In this document: in pieces, positions 20,701 through 32,298 of the stretch | Layout of the letters: every line of letters starts with the position of its first letter | How positions within the stretch are numbered: position 1 is the first letter of the stretch | Assembly (NCBI GenBank): GCA_039881045.1 | Contig: JAYWVB010000014.1 | Location: 310,001-374,000, forward strand | Reading direction: 5' to 3' | Origin: Chaetomium olivaceum | Taxonomy: Eukaryota > Ascomycota > Sordariomycetes > Sordariales > Chaetomiaceae | DNA length: 64,000 nt | Notes under the pieces: model-generated | The model's input: only the letters and a program-made list of their open reading frames with translations | What the model was told of the DNA's origin: nothing | Database searches by the model: none | Translations under genes and position numbers: made by a program

Positions 20701-21147
20701 ATAAAGAATTGAGTTCTAGGAGAAAGGCTGGAGGGACAGAGAATGTTGAGTGCTGTTCCTTGAAGAATAAATGCTGAACTCACTGTGGGGAAATCAATTC
20801 CTGCTTTTAGCAACGATCTAACCTTACCTTCCATATAACACGCCGCGACACTAAGCTGGGTTCTGAAACGCAATCTAGCAAGCCATATCGTCATATCAGG
20901 TATCGAATTGGCAGACTTGGTAAGGATTCTCGCTCGAGAGGTGATGACACAGACGAAGTGTGTTCGGGAGTATCTTCACAAACACGATAGGTTTGGTTCC
21001 GAGGGCGGAGATGCAACGATCCGTAGGTCTTTGCTTATGTGACACTAACAACAGAGACTGATGCTGTTTGAAGAATCAACCTGGAGGCTGTGATCCTGGT
21101 TGATGTGCATTGTGAAGAGAGTCCTTTGGAGCGGGATCGGCGAACGA

Positions 21148-23085
21148 TGCCCGTGCTGACCGAAAGCTGCAAGGGCTAGAACAGGAAAACGAAGACGTCG
21201 TCGACGGGCTTGACTTTGAGGACCGGGAGGGGGACGATGACGGCGTCGGACTGGATGGTGGGGGCATCGATCCACAGGACCATTACGAAGCTTTCTTGGA
21301 TGTCCTTTCAACGGTTCAAGGCAGCGAGATCAGGGATATGACAGCGATTTCGGCCCTGAGGCGCTTGGACGAAGAGGCGAGGGCAGTTGACCCAAGCCAG
21401 GACGACAACAATGCTACCCAGCGTGGTCGCCATTTCTATACCATGCTACAGGACCTCCAAGACTCGCCTTTCCGCGGCATGGGATTGCCCAGCCGCGAGG
21501 AGATCGACGCGGTATTGAAGGTCCAGAAGAAAGAGGACAGCAGCGTGACGGCGAAGATCCAGGGCAAGCAATCAAATCCGTCTTCTGCGTATGCCGGCGA
21601 GCCCCACGGAAGCCCACGGTGGCCCGTTCACGGAGGCGAAATATCGCCAGAAGGGGTCGGTCCGGGCGGACGGATGCGGCTCGAGCTCGGACGTTATGCA
21701 ACATACGTCGATGTGGCCTTGGGCCTCACAAGGCACTGGACTCTGAACAAGCTCCAGTCGATGGCAGTGTTACTACCGGCCGCGTTCCTCGACGAGCGCG
21801 GCACGCGACTGCAGGAAGAGGGGGTCGGCAGCACTTCCAGTACGTCGGCGGTGAAGGCGGCACAGGCAAGTCCCGCGTCATCCACGCCATCAAGGACATG
21901 TTCCGGCTGAAAAATGGCCTCCACACGCTGCTCCTAACGGGCGCCAGCGGCAACGCGGCCGCGCTGATCGGCGGAGTGACGCTGCACTCGGCGGCAAACA
22001 TTGCGTTCGAGGGCAGGGCCGCGACAGCCAAGAACGTCTCGGAAGAAGAGAAGCTGCGGTGGAAAAACATGATCATGTTGATTATTGATGAAATCAGCCA
22101 GGTGGGCGGTCTCACGCTCGCGGCGGTAGACAGCCGCCTGAAGCAGTACAGAGACGACCGGCATCGACCGTTCGGCGGGATCCCGATGGTCATGTTCTTT
22201 GGTGATTTCTTCCAGTTCGACCCCGTCCTGCAGACCAGCCTCCTCTTGCCAACGCCTAAGGACCCCGGTGGATAGAGACCGGACAGCTCGGCAAAGCACC
22301 TAGCAGCGCATAAGCTGTTCCTCCAGTTCGCGAACGTCCTCATCCTCCGCGAACAGGTCCGCGCAGCCGGCTGTCCAAGGCTGCGGGGCTTCCTCCGGCG
22401 CCTGCGCAGTGGGGAGCAGACAGAGCTGGACTTCCAGCGGCTGAGCCAACGCCTCTATACACCGTCGTGACTCTTCATCTTGGACCGCCGGTGGCCGTCC
22501 TCCTTCAGTCAGACGACAGCGCGGGCCTCGCCATCCCCGGGCTCCCCAATGGCACCATTTTAATCAAGAGCAAGACGGTCGCCATCCCGAGCCAAATGCG
22601 GGGCAAAGAAGGCAGATGGAGGGGGCAAGCCGGGTTTCAGGTGGGTTACCCACCGAACGGGGCCTCTTTGCACCCCGGCCTTCGCTATGACAGATCAGAA
22701 GAGCCAGGGCAAGCAGTTCTCCAACGTGCTCGTCAACCTCAAAGGCGTCCACTCGAGTGGCACGGCGACGCGGCCCAGCTTCATGAGCCTGTACGTGCAG
22801 CTGTCGAGGGCGCAAAGCTGGGACGGGCTGCATCTGTTTCGGAAGCCAGCGCGCAGTGACTTCATCGAGCCCAAGAATGTGCTTGACAAAGACATGAGGG
22901 AGGCCATCCTCAAGCTGGAACGACGGGGTGAGGAGACCAGACGGCGGTTCGAGCAAGACCACAGGTCTGAGCCGTGGTTTCAAGAATGGGCTGCCATGCC
23001 TGAATCTGGCCAGGGGACTGAAACCGATGACGTAGAGGGCGCGGCGCTCTGGCGAGACCCTGGGGTTTCCGAGCCCAGATCGTAG
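21148..23085 (+). pseudogene. Helitron helicase copy A (module 2), broken
   Basis: Pif1-family SF1 helicase part of a helitron Rep-Hel protein. Walker A GEGGTGKS and motif Ia LTGASGNAAALIGGVTLHSA are present. So are Walker B IDEIS, motif III FFGDFFQFDP and motif VI YVQLSRAQSWDGL. The Rep/HUH nuclease half is missing; homology to copy B begins at about 21148. Defects: a 1-bp deletion near 21823, a nonsense TAG at 22273 (CAG in copy B), and loss of ~360 bp at 22470 across a CGTG microhomology that removes part of the second RecA-like domain. Confidence 0.85.
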
Positions 23086-23628
23086 CACAGCTCTCCACCG
23101 TTGCTCTGTTTTGGAGCTCTTTTCCAGCGGAACAGGCTACTTCCAATTGATAGTTTCCTTCTCATCTTGTTGGCCTGTAATTTGCATCCTTTCGTGGTCG
23201 TCGGTGAAGCTGCCTAGGGCTGCGCCATCTCATTGGCTCTTATAAAGCGGGGCCAACCCCACAGCCGACAGACCCCAACAGACCGTCCGTGCACCACCAC
23301 TGCCAAGCCCAACTTCGAGACGCTCATCGTCAGAGGCAAGTTCCTCCACGCAAAACAAGATGGCTCGTTCCACGATCGTTACGATAATCACAGTAAAACT
23401 TCACAGTATACAGGGAGATATGGCACGGCTTTTTTTATGGGTTTTTTATGGGATTTTTATGGGATTTTTATGGGTTTTTTATGGGTCACTCCAGGGAATT
23501 GGTCCGTGCTTGAGCAGGCCATGGTTTTTCTCGGAAAAGGAACCTTTCGGAAGTACTCGTTCCTCGTACGTTCCTCCAGGCAAAGGAACCTTTCGGAAGT
23601 ACTCGTTCCTCGTACGTTCCTCCAGGCA
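23086..23628 (+). repeat. Conserved helitron tail, module 2
   Basis: Near-identical to 32299-32856. It contains an ATTGG..TATAAAG block at about 23234-23246 and five TTTTTATGGG-type repeats at 23435-23487. Two copies of a 46-bp unit follow, each ending GTTCCTCCAGGC (23570-23581 and 23616-23627). The second copy pairs with GCCTGGAGGAAC at 23671-23682 across the next hairpin. Confidence 0.7.
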
Positions 23629-23682
23629 CAAGAGGGACCGTGCCCGCTGCGCGCGGGCACGCCAAAGGAAGCCTGGAGGAAC
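23629..23682. repeat. Helitron-type hairpin terminus, copy 3
   Basis: CAAGAGGGACC, then the stem at 23640-23647 with 23653-23660 and loop TGCGC, then GCCTGGAGGAAC (23671-23682). Because module 2's tail ends in GTTCCTCCAGGC just before it, a 12-bp outer inverted repeat encloses the inner hairpin. Confidence 0.7.
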
Positions 23683-23737
23683 GCGCCGGCGCAGTTAGCT
23701 CATAGTGGCATCCGAAAATGCCGTCGTTCGATTGATA

Positions 23738-24240
23738 CTATGGCATGGAAATTGACGAGTTTTGTGAAAGCAAGCAGATGTGGTCTCTTTGTATTCGGCC
23801 AATGTCGGGTTTAGTCATACAGCCGCGCCTCTTCCTTCCCGCTGTGGATCTCTTGCTTCTGACCGGCTCGGGAGAGCCTGGTTTCTTCCTCTTTTTTGTT
23901 GGGGTACTGCTACTCGAAGCGAGTTGAGCGTCCAACAATTCCTCTGTGTCCGAACCATCGTTCGAGCCATCGCCATCTAGATCAACGGTTAGGTGAGCCG
24001 TGGGTCTGGAAGGTGGCGGTACATACCTAAAGATGGAACTGTGAACATCGGGGCAGGGTCGGCCGTGATTGAATCCACCGGTGCTCCAGGGCTGGCTGGT
24101 AGTTCGGTCGCCTGGCGTTTTTGCAGAATAATTAATATGAGGTGACGACGTGGGATTTCGAGCCTGGTATGGTGACGAGAATGGGTTTCTACTTGCAGCT
24201 CCCACAGAGCCAGCTGGTACAAAGGTGAAATCTGCAAAAA
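23738..24240 (-). pseudogene. Helitron accessory gene, fragment in module 3
   Basis: Two C-terminal exons are kept: the Ser/Pro-rich part (ASRNPFSSPYQARNPTSSP) and the acidic then basic tail (DTEELLDAQLASSSS..KKRKKPGSPEPVRSKR). They are separated by the same intron as at 19386-19435. The OB-fold-like part is absent, replaced by sequence leading to the NLR gene. Confidence 0.55.
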
Positions 24241-24250
24241 GAGCTAACAA

Positions 24251-24742
24251 GTCAGTTAACTCACGTACTGAACGAGATTAGTCCTAAACAAGAAAGAGAT
24301 ATCTTGCGCTAACTAGTGTAAATGAGGGAACCTTTTTAGTTCCTGAGGCAGCCGGACACCCGTTATTTCCAACAGATGGCTGCCGCAAAAGGCAGTTTCT
24401 TGGCATTGATCACTTCCAATCATGCCATCCGGCGGGCTAGAGGGTGCTGTATGCAAGCGCCCACAGCATCAGGGCCCGCAAACGTGCGTGTGTGTAATTG
24501 GTGAGAGCCTGTTGTTGCGGCCTGATCCCACCCGGCCTGGTCCTTTTCAGCTTGCTCTCGTCTTTCTATGGCAACTGTTGTACAAGGCTGCGTTCCCCAG
24601 TTGTGATAAAACAATATGTCGTTGTCACGTCTCCTCTCTCTCCTCAGGTGACTCAATTCCAGCTTCCGTCAATGTAGGCCAATTGTATAACCCTAACATT
24701 CTGCTCGTCAATCTGACGGTCCCGTGCGCTTTCATCCGCACC
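24251..24742. other. Sequence between accessory fragment and NLR start
   Basis: About 490 bases with no gene. It should hold the NLR promoter. CT-rich tracts lie near 24630-24650, close to the ATG, as is common upstream of fungal genes. Confidence 0.4.
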
Positions 24743-27700
24743 ATGACATCCCACAATGCTCTCGACAGCCTCGACTCCTATGGGGTCGCTTGGATCGCTG
24801 CTCTTCCCATCGAGCGGGCCGCTGCAAAAGCGATGCTCGACGAGGAACACGCGCCTCCAACTGACTTCGTTAGAAACCAAACCGATGCAAACGTTTATAC
24901 ATGGGGTCGAGTGGGTGAGCACAACATCGTTATCGCCTCTCTTCCCGCCGGAGTCTATGGAACCACTTCGGCTGCGACCACGGCCTCGAGCCTGCTTGCC
25001 TCTCTGCCATCCATCCGTGTTGGTCTTTTGGTCGGCATAGGGGGCGGCATCGCCCGACCAGACGAGGACTGCGACATCCGACTCGGCGACATTGTCGTGA
25101 GCCAGCCCGACGGGACCACAGGCGGCGTCTGCCAGTACGACTTGATCAAGGCCAAGTCTGGTGATAGGCGTGAGCGCAAAGGCTTCCTCAGACCACCTCC
25201 GACCGTCCTCCTTAATGCGCTTGCCAGCATCCAGGCCGATCACGAGTCGATGGACTCCAAGGTTCCCAACTTCCTTCAACAGATGCTAAAGAAGAACCCG
25301 AAGATGAACAGGAGATCCAAGCAAAGTCCTGGCTATATTCACCAGGGCACCGACAACGACCGCCTCTTCCAACCTTCATGCGACCACGTCCCCGGGCCGG
25401 ACTGTCGGGGCTGTGACACGGCTGACGAGGTTAAACGCGATGCTCGAGACACCACCGACCCCGAGATCCACTACGGGACCATCGCATCCGGCAACACCCT
25501 TGTCAAAGATGCCGCTACACGCGATCGGATTGTTGCCGACGTCGGCGAGGATTGCATCTGCTTTGAGATGGAAGCAGCCGGCCTGATGAACCACTTTCCC
25601 TGTCTCGTGATCCGAGGAATCTGCGACTACGCCGATTCCCACAAGAACGATCGATGGCAACGCTATGCCTCGGCCACCGCCGCTGCGTATGCCAAGGAGC
25701 TCCTGGCGTACGTGCCGGTCGCGGAGGTCCAGGAGACCAAAAGGGCACTGGAAGTGCTTAATCAAGTTAGTGATCCTATATCCTCCCACGGGGGCCTGGC
25801 CAAGCGAATAATCAAGGCACAGTAATAATCTGACTTTGAAGACATTCTGACCTGCATTAATTGAACAGAAACTCGATAGTGTGCAGCAGACCACAGCTGC
25901 AGCGAAAATGGCCACTGATTCCATCCAGGCCGACCTTCGTACCGAGAAGATCGAGCGCTGGCTTCGCCCCTCCGATCCGTCCACAAACGCCAACCACGCG
26001 AGGGAGCTCCGCCACGAGGGGACAGGTGCGTGGCTCTTGGAAAATCCGGTCTTCCAAGAATGGCACTCGGGGTCGCGTCAATATTTATGGCTGCATGGGC
26101 TCGCGGGATGTGGAAAGACGGTTCTCAGTGCGACTGTGCTGGATCATCTCGCAAAGGGAAACGGCCGTCGTATCCTCAGCTTCTTCTTTGACTTTAGCGA
26201 CACGGCAAAGCAGACCGTGGATGTCATGCTGCGGTCACTTGCTTTTCAACTCTATCGAGGCAAGGCTAGTTCTTCAGGTGTTCTTGACGCCTCATTCCAA
26301 GCACACCAGGATGGCCGTGACCAACTTGCAACAAAGACGCTCTCAGATGTTATATTCAAGATGCTCGCCGTCCAGGAGAAGGTCTCCATCGTTTTGGACG
26401 CCTTAGACGAGTCGACAACGAGGGCCGAACTACTCCTCTGGATTAAGGACGTAGTGTCCAGGCCAGAGTTAGGCCACGTCCAGCTGATTTGTACCGGTCG
26501 GCCTGAAGCCGAGTTCCTGCGCGACATGCCCTCTTTGATAGGCGAAGAAAGCAGCTTAGAACTCAACAAGCAGGCTGTCAACGCCGATATCCGATCATAC
26601 GTCGCAGCACAACTTTCGCAACGACGAGAATTTCGGGACAAGCCCTTGTCGCAGGATCTCCTCAAGCTGATCCGGAGTAAGGTTGGGGACGGGGCCGGCG
26701 GGATGTGAGATATTACTGCTTCGATCGATATGCTGATGGTTTGCTGACGCGCTGCTTAGGTTCAGGTGGGCATTCTGTCAATTGGACAGCCTGGCTCGAT
26801 GTCGTCATGAAGCAGCTATTGAGGAAGCTCTCGCATCTTTGCCGCGGAACCTGGAAGACACCTACCGACGCATGATTGAATGCATACCGACGGAGCTTAA
26901 AAACGACGCGATGCGGCTCCTGCAGTTTCTAGTGCACTCGACGCGACCTCTCAAGCTGGCTGAGGCTAAAGAAGTGATAGCAACGCAGATCGAAAACGAG
27001 TCGCGAGGGTTCGACATCAAGCGTCGACTGTTTTGCGATACTGATGTTTTGGACTACTGTCCTGGCTTAGTTACAGTTGTTCACGCCACCGATAAAGAGC
27101 TGCATCTTGCCCACTTTTCCGTCAAGGAGTACCTTCTTGGGGAGAATCAGTTTAAGATTTTGACAGCCGGCATTTCTATCACGAGGACGTGCTTGACTTA
27201 TCTTACGGACATAAACGGTAGCCACGAAGAGATTAAGCAGGATTTTCCAATGGCAAGATTTGCGGCGGAAGTCTGGACATACTATGCCGCGTTGGCCCAG
27301 GCTTCGGAAGATATAGTTCAAGCAACGGTTAGGTTCCTAGAAGAGGAAGTGACGTTCCAGCGATGGGCTGGTTTGTATCAGGTTGATAGGGCCTGGTACG
27401 ATTACCGAAGTCCTCCACGAGGTTCGAGGCTCTACTATGCTTGCTTCGCTGGGCTCGTAGCACCTGCACATATTCTTATCAGCAAAGGAGCGGACGTCAA
27501 CGCGCAGGGCGGCGAATACGGCAACGCTCTTCAGGCCGCTTCATTGGAAGGCCATCGAGAGATCGTCATACACTCTTGGACAAGGGAGCGGACGTCAACG
27601 CGCAGGGCGGCGAATACGGCAACGCTCTCCAGGCTGCCTCATCGAGGGACCTTCGAGAGATTGTCAGACTACTCTTGGACAAGGGAGCGGACGTCAACAC

Positions 27701-28985
27701 ACAGGGCGGCGAAGACGGCAACGCTCTCTATGCCGCCTCATGCGGAGGCCATCAAGAGGTCGTTATGCTACTCTTGGACAAGGGAGCGGACGTTAACGCG
27801 CAGGGCGGCTACCACGGCAACGCTCTTCAGGCCGCCTCATTTAGAGGCCATCAAGAGGTCGTCAGACTGCTTTTGGACAAGGGAGCGGACGTCAACGCGC
27901 AGGGCGGCTACTACGGCAACGCTCTCCAGGCTGCCTCATCGAGGGACCTTCGAGAGATTGTCAGACTACTCTTGGACAAGGGAGCGGACGTCAACGCGCA
28001 GGGCGGCTACTATGGCAACGCTCTTCAGGCCGCCTCATCTGGAGGCCATCAAGAGGTCGTCATATTACTCTTGGACAAGGGAGCGGACGTCAACGCGCAG
28101 GGCGGCGAATACGGCAACGCTCTCCAGGCTGCCTCATCGAGGGACCTTCGAGAGATTGTCAGACTACTCTTGGACAAGGGAGCGGACGTCAACACACAGG
28201 GCGGCGAAGACGGCAACGCTCTCTATGCCGCCTCATGCGGAGGCCATCAAGAGGTCGTTATGCTACTCTTGGACAAGGGAGCGGACGTTAACGCGCAGGG
28301 CGGCTACCACGGCAACGCTCTTCAGGCCGCTTCATTGGAAGGCCATCGAGAGATCGTCATATCACTCTTGGACAAGGGAGCGGACGTCAACGCGCAGGGC
28401 GGCGAATACGGCAACGCTCTCCAGGCTGCCTCATCGAGGGACCTTCGAGAGATTGTCAGACTACTCTTGGACAAGGGAGCGGACGTCAACGCGCAGGGCG
28501 GCTACTATGGCAACGCTCTTCAGGCCGCCTCATCTGGAGGCCATCAAGAGGTCGTCATGCTACTCTTGGACAAGGGAGCGGACGTCAACGCGCAGGGCGG
28601 CGAATACGACAACGCTCTCTATGCCGCCTCATGCGGAGGCCATCAAGAGGTCGTCAGACTGCTCTTGGACAAGGGAGCGGACGTCAACACACAGGGCGGC
28701 GAAGACGGCAACGCTCTCTATGCCGCCTCATGCGGAGGCCATCAAGAGGTCGTCAGACTGCTCTTGGACAAGGGAGCGGACGTTAACGCGCAGGGCGGCT
28801 ACCACGGCAACGCTCTCCAGGCCGCCTCATTAAGAGGCCATCAAAACATCGTTAAACTGTTTGAAAAAAGGGGCGCTATTACATCGTCTTTGAAGCGCAC
28901 CAGCTCTAGAACTGCAAACAGTCTGGCGAAGAAACTTCGTTGTATGACCCCTGAACCGGTTGATCAAACGGCCAGTCGGGAGTAG
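24743..28985 (+). CDS. NLR-type receptor: PNP_UDP, NACHT and ankyrin repeats (one-base frameshift)
   Basis: Exons 24743-25765, 25869-26704 and 26760-28985; introns of 103 and 55 bp have clean borders. Residues 1-~325 form a nucleoside-phosphorylase-like domain (VGIGGGIARPDEDCDIRLGD, CFEMEAAG). Then comes a NACHT NTPase with Walker A GLAGCGKT at 418-425 and a Walker B-like VSIVLDALDES. Fourteen ankyrin repeats of 33 residues begin at about residue 855. One T is missing at 27570/27571 (CATACACTC against CATATCACTC in a sister repeat), moving repeats 2-14 to another frame. With that base the protein would be 1,361 residues. Fungal NLRs of this layout sense non-self and can trigger cell death. 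The break may be a sequencing error or real decay. Confidence 0.85.
27466..28860 (+). repeat. 14 ankyrin-coding repeats of 99 bp
   Basis: Near-identical DNA units, each encoding LLLDKGADVNAQGG plus variants. Variation is confined to a few positions (EYG/YYG/YHG/EDG; SRDL/CGGH/SGGH). Repeats 2-6 and 7-11 carry the same order of variants, pointing to duplication of a ~495-bp block. Confidence 0.95.
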
Positions 28986-29329
28986 AAGCTCGTTGTGATG
29001 CGTCTTGGGTTTTAGATTATCGGTCACCCGGGTGGAAATGGGAAAGTCTGTGGGCAGCTGCCATCTCCTCTCGATACCTCTCGTGTAAGAAGCCCTCGTC
29101 CTCGAAAAGTAAATTCATTTGTACGCGGGCTAGACCGGGAACTTCAGAATTAGCAGCATCCACTGGCCGTGTTCGTACGAGATCCAAACCTGAGATCAAT
29201 AGGAGTAGGTTCTTGATGAGCTTAAAGTGGCTGTAGATCGCGAGCTTGGTCTCAGCTAACTATCGCATTTCAGCCGCACATAACACTCTCCATTTCAACC
29301 CTACCAACGTGCTGTTAGGCTCATTGACG
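28986..29329 (-). pseudogene. Unrecognised coding remnant downstream of the NLR
   Basis: A minus-strand frame (about 29260-29017) reads AETKLAIYSHFKLIKNLLLL and later LARVQMNLLFEDEGFLHERY, with even, protein-like composition, and ends at a stop at 29017. It has no clear start or splice sites. Family not recognised. Confidence 0.3.
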
Positions 29330-29460
29330 ATTGATTGATGATTGATTGTATTCCAGGTGACAAATTGACATTGCGAACATGGTTTCGGGAAGAGAATGGG
29401 TTCCTGCTTGTGACCCTTCCAGGGCCAGCTGGTCGTGGTGTCCTAGGTCTGTGAGAAGCA
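29330..29460 (-). pseudogene. Accessory gene fragment fused to helicase copy B
   Basis: It encodes PRPAGPGRVTSRNPFSSRN, matching residues of the accessory protein at 19219-20700. The sequence switches directly into plus-strand helicase coding at about 29460, so this is a chimeric junction. Confidence 0.5.
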
Positions 29461-32298
29461 TTGGCGACCCTTAGCCAAGAGCCGCATCCAAACAATGTCT
29501 ACTTCGGAGAAAGCGGCTTCAAGCTCTCTTATTTGGAAGCGTACAAGCACCGCGGGCCGATCCTCGAGCACCTCTGTTTCTATGACTACGTGTCCTTTGT
29601 GGTCCTGAAAAAGGAGCATTGTCACCGGCGAGACCCGACCTCGGTTCCTTTTCCACCATCGGAAACAGTCTGCAAAGGATGGATTCAATGCCTCCGAACT
29701 CCCAAGGAGACAGCAGTACCCGTTTTTCATGGCCGCCTCACAGACGAGTTCGAAGAGCAGGACGAGAAATTTGTAAGGAGGTAGGTAGCAGGGTCCTCTT
29801 GGCGTAAAAGAAAAGGGCTTACAAGTCACATACAGAAACGCAGTCCTGCACCTCGCCCTCTTCGTTCCATGGGAAAGGTTTCAGGCTGAGCCAGCGGACG
29901 ATATACCAGGACTTTGGCGATCGCTCGAGGGGCAGCTGGGCGCCCGAATCCGCTCACACGTCCAGAATATCGCTCTGCTACGCGTCTCGGCGGACGATGC
30001 CCGTGCTGACCAAAAGCTGCAAGGGCTAGAACAGGAAAACGAAGACGTCGTCGACGGGCTTGACTTTGAGGACCGGGAGGGGGACGATGACGGCGTCGGA
30101 CTGGATGGTGGGGGCATCGATCCACAGGACCATTACGAAGCTTTCTTGGATGTCCTTTCAACGGTTCAAGGCAGCGAGATCAGGGATATGACAGCGACTT
30201 CGGCCCTGAGGCGCTTGGACGAAGAGGCGAGGGCAGTTGACCCAAGCCAGGACGACAACAGTGCTGCCCAGCGTGGTCGCCATTTCTATACCATGCTACA
30301 GGACCTCCAAGACTCGCCTTTCCGCGGCATGGGATTGCCCAGCCGCGAGGAGATCGACGCGGTATTGAAGGTCCAGAAGAAAGAGGACAGCAGCGTGACG
30401 GCGAAGATCCAGGGCAGGCAAACGAATCCGTCTTCTGCGCAGGCTGGCGAGCCACACGGGAGCCCACGGTTGCCCGTTCACGGAGGCGAAAGATCTCCAG
30501 AAGGGGTCGGCCCGGGCGGACGGATGCGGCTCGAGCTCGGACGTTATGCAACATACGTCGATGTGGCGCTGGGGCTCACAAGGCGCTGGACCCTGAACAA
30601 GCTCCAGTCGATGGCAGTCTTACTACCAGCGGCGTTTCTTGACGAGCGCGGCACACGGCTGCAGGAAGAAGGGGGTCGGCAGCATTTCCAATACATCGGC
30701 GGCGAGGGCGGCACCGGCAAATCTCGCGTCATACACGCCATCAAGGACATGTTCCGGCTGAAGGACGGTCTCCACACGCTGCTCCTGACGGGCGCCAGCG
30801 GTAATGCGGCCGCGCTTATCGGCGGAGTGACGCTGCACTCGGCGGCAAATATTGCGTTTGAGGGCAGGGCCGCGACAGCCAAGAACATCTCGGAAGAAGA
30901 GAAGCTGCGGTGGAAAAACATGATCATGCTGGTTATCGACGAGATCAGCCAGGTGGGCGGTCTCACGCTCGCGGCGGTGGACAGCCGCCTGAAGCAGTAC
31001 AGGACGACCAGCATCGACCGTTCGGCGGAATTCCAATGGTCATGTTCTTTGGCGACTTCTTCCAGTTCGACCCCGTCCTGCAGACCAGCCTCCTCTTGCC
31101 AACGCCTAAGGACCCCGGTGGACAGAGACCGGACAGCTCGGCAAAGCACCTAGCAGCGCATAAGCTGTTCCTCCAGTTCGCGAACGTCCTCATCCTCCGC
31201 GAACAGGTCCGCGCAGCCGGCTGTCCAAGGCTGCGGGGCTTCCTCCGGCGCCTGCGCAGTGGGGAGCAGACAGAGCTGGACTTCCAGCGGCTGAGCCAAC
31301 GCCTCTATACACCGTCGTGCAAGTACTCCTTCGTAGATGGCCTGAGAGCCATCACGCCTCTGAACCAAGACCGGTGGGACCTGAACATGGCGGCCGTCGT
31401 CCAGTGGGCTCGTGCCCACGGCAAGCACATCTCAGTCTTTGCGGCCAAGCACGATACTGAGTCGGGGAAGCGATTGAGTGCGGGGGACCTATGCCACGTG
31501 CTCCGCTACGGAGACGACTCGCAGCTGCCGACCCCCGGCCTGTTCTTCTACGCGCAAGGCATGCCGGTGGTGGTGACTCGCAACCAGTTTGTCGGGCTGA
31601 AGGTAGTCAACGGGGCACCTTTTAATGCCGTCGACATCTTCCCGGATCTCGCCGCCGGCACCATCGCGCTCGCCAGCGACGTGACTCTCCATCTTGGACC
31701 GCCGGTGGCCGTCCTCCTCGAGTCAGAGGATAGCGCCGGCCTCGCCATCCCCGGGCTCCCCAACGGCACCGTCATTGATCAAGAGCAAGACGGTCGCCAT
31801 CCCGAGCCAAATGCGGGGCAAAGAAGGCAGATGGAGGGGCAAGCCGGGTTTCAGGTGGGTTACCCACAGAACCGGGCCTCTCTGCACCCCAGCCTCGCTA
31901 TGACAGATCAGAAGAGCCAAGGCAAGCAGTTCTCGGACGTCCTCGTCAACCTCAAAGGCGTCCACTCGAGTGGCACGGCGACTCGACCCAGCTTCATGAG
32001 CTTGTACGTGCAGCTGTCGAGGGCGCAGAGCTGGGACGGGCTGCATCTGTTTCGGAAACCGGCGCGTGGCGACTTTATCGAGCCGAAGAATGTGCTCGAC
32101 AAAGACATGAGGGAAGCCATTCTCAAGCTGGAACGACGGGGCGAGGAGACCAGGCGGCGGTTCGAGCAAGACCACAGGTCTGAGCCGTGGTTTCAAGAAT
32201 GGGCTGCCATGCCTGAATCTGGCCAGGGGACTGAAACCGATGACGTAGAGGGCGCGGCGCTCTGGCGAGACCCTGGGGTTTCCGAGCCCAGATCGTAG
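29461..32298 (+). pseudogene. Helitron helicase copy B (module 3), most complete
   Basis: It starts within the Rep-to-helicase linker (YKHRGPILEHLCFYDYVSFV) and has an intron at 29781-29835 (GTAGGT..CATACAG) that joins the linker in frame. It then carries all helicase motifs: GEGGTGKS, LVIDEIS, FFGDFFQFDP, MPVVVTRNQF and YVQLSRAQSWDGL. A 1-bp deletion near 31010 (CAGTACAGGACG against CAGTACAGAGACG) separates two long frames. A second pair of indels (about 31777 and 31895) shifts 40 codons out of frame and back. The Rep/HUH domain is absent. Confidence 0.85.

Larger units (their letters stand above)
19038..23628. mobile_element. Helitron-like module 2
   Basis: Hairpin end (19038-19091), the fullest accessory gene (minus, 19219-20700), a ~250-bp junction, helicase copy A (21148-23085, plus) and a tail. 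It carries no extra cargo. Its helicase and tail are nearly identical to module 3, except for a 1-bp deletion, a nonsense change and a ~360-bp deletion in the helicase. Confidence 0.6.

Noticed and set aside
26704..26760. Stop codon after the NACHT domain as a gene end
   Set aside because: A 55-bp intron with GTGAGA..TTAG borders restores the frame exactly.
26782..28833. Long frame rich in SWTRERTSTRRA repeats
   Set aside because: This is the ankyrin array read out of frame after the one-base break; the repeats in the other frame are true ankyrins.
27466..28860. Regular 99-bp repeats considered as a CRISPR-like array
   Set aside because: No spacers; the repeats are coding ankyrin units in a fungal gene.
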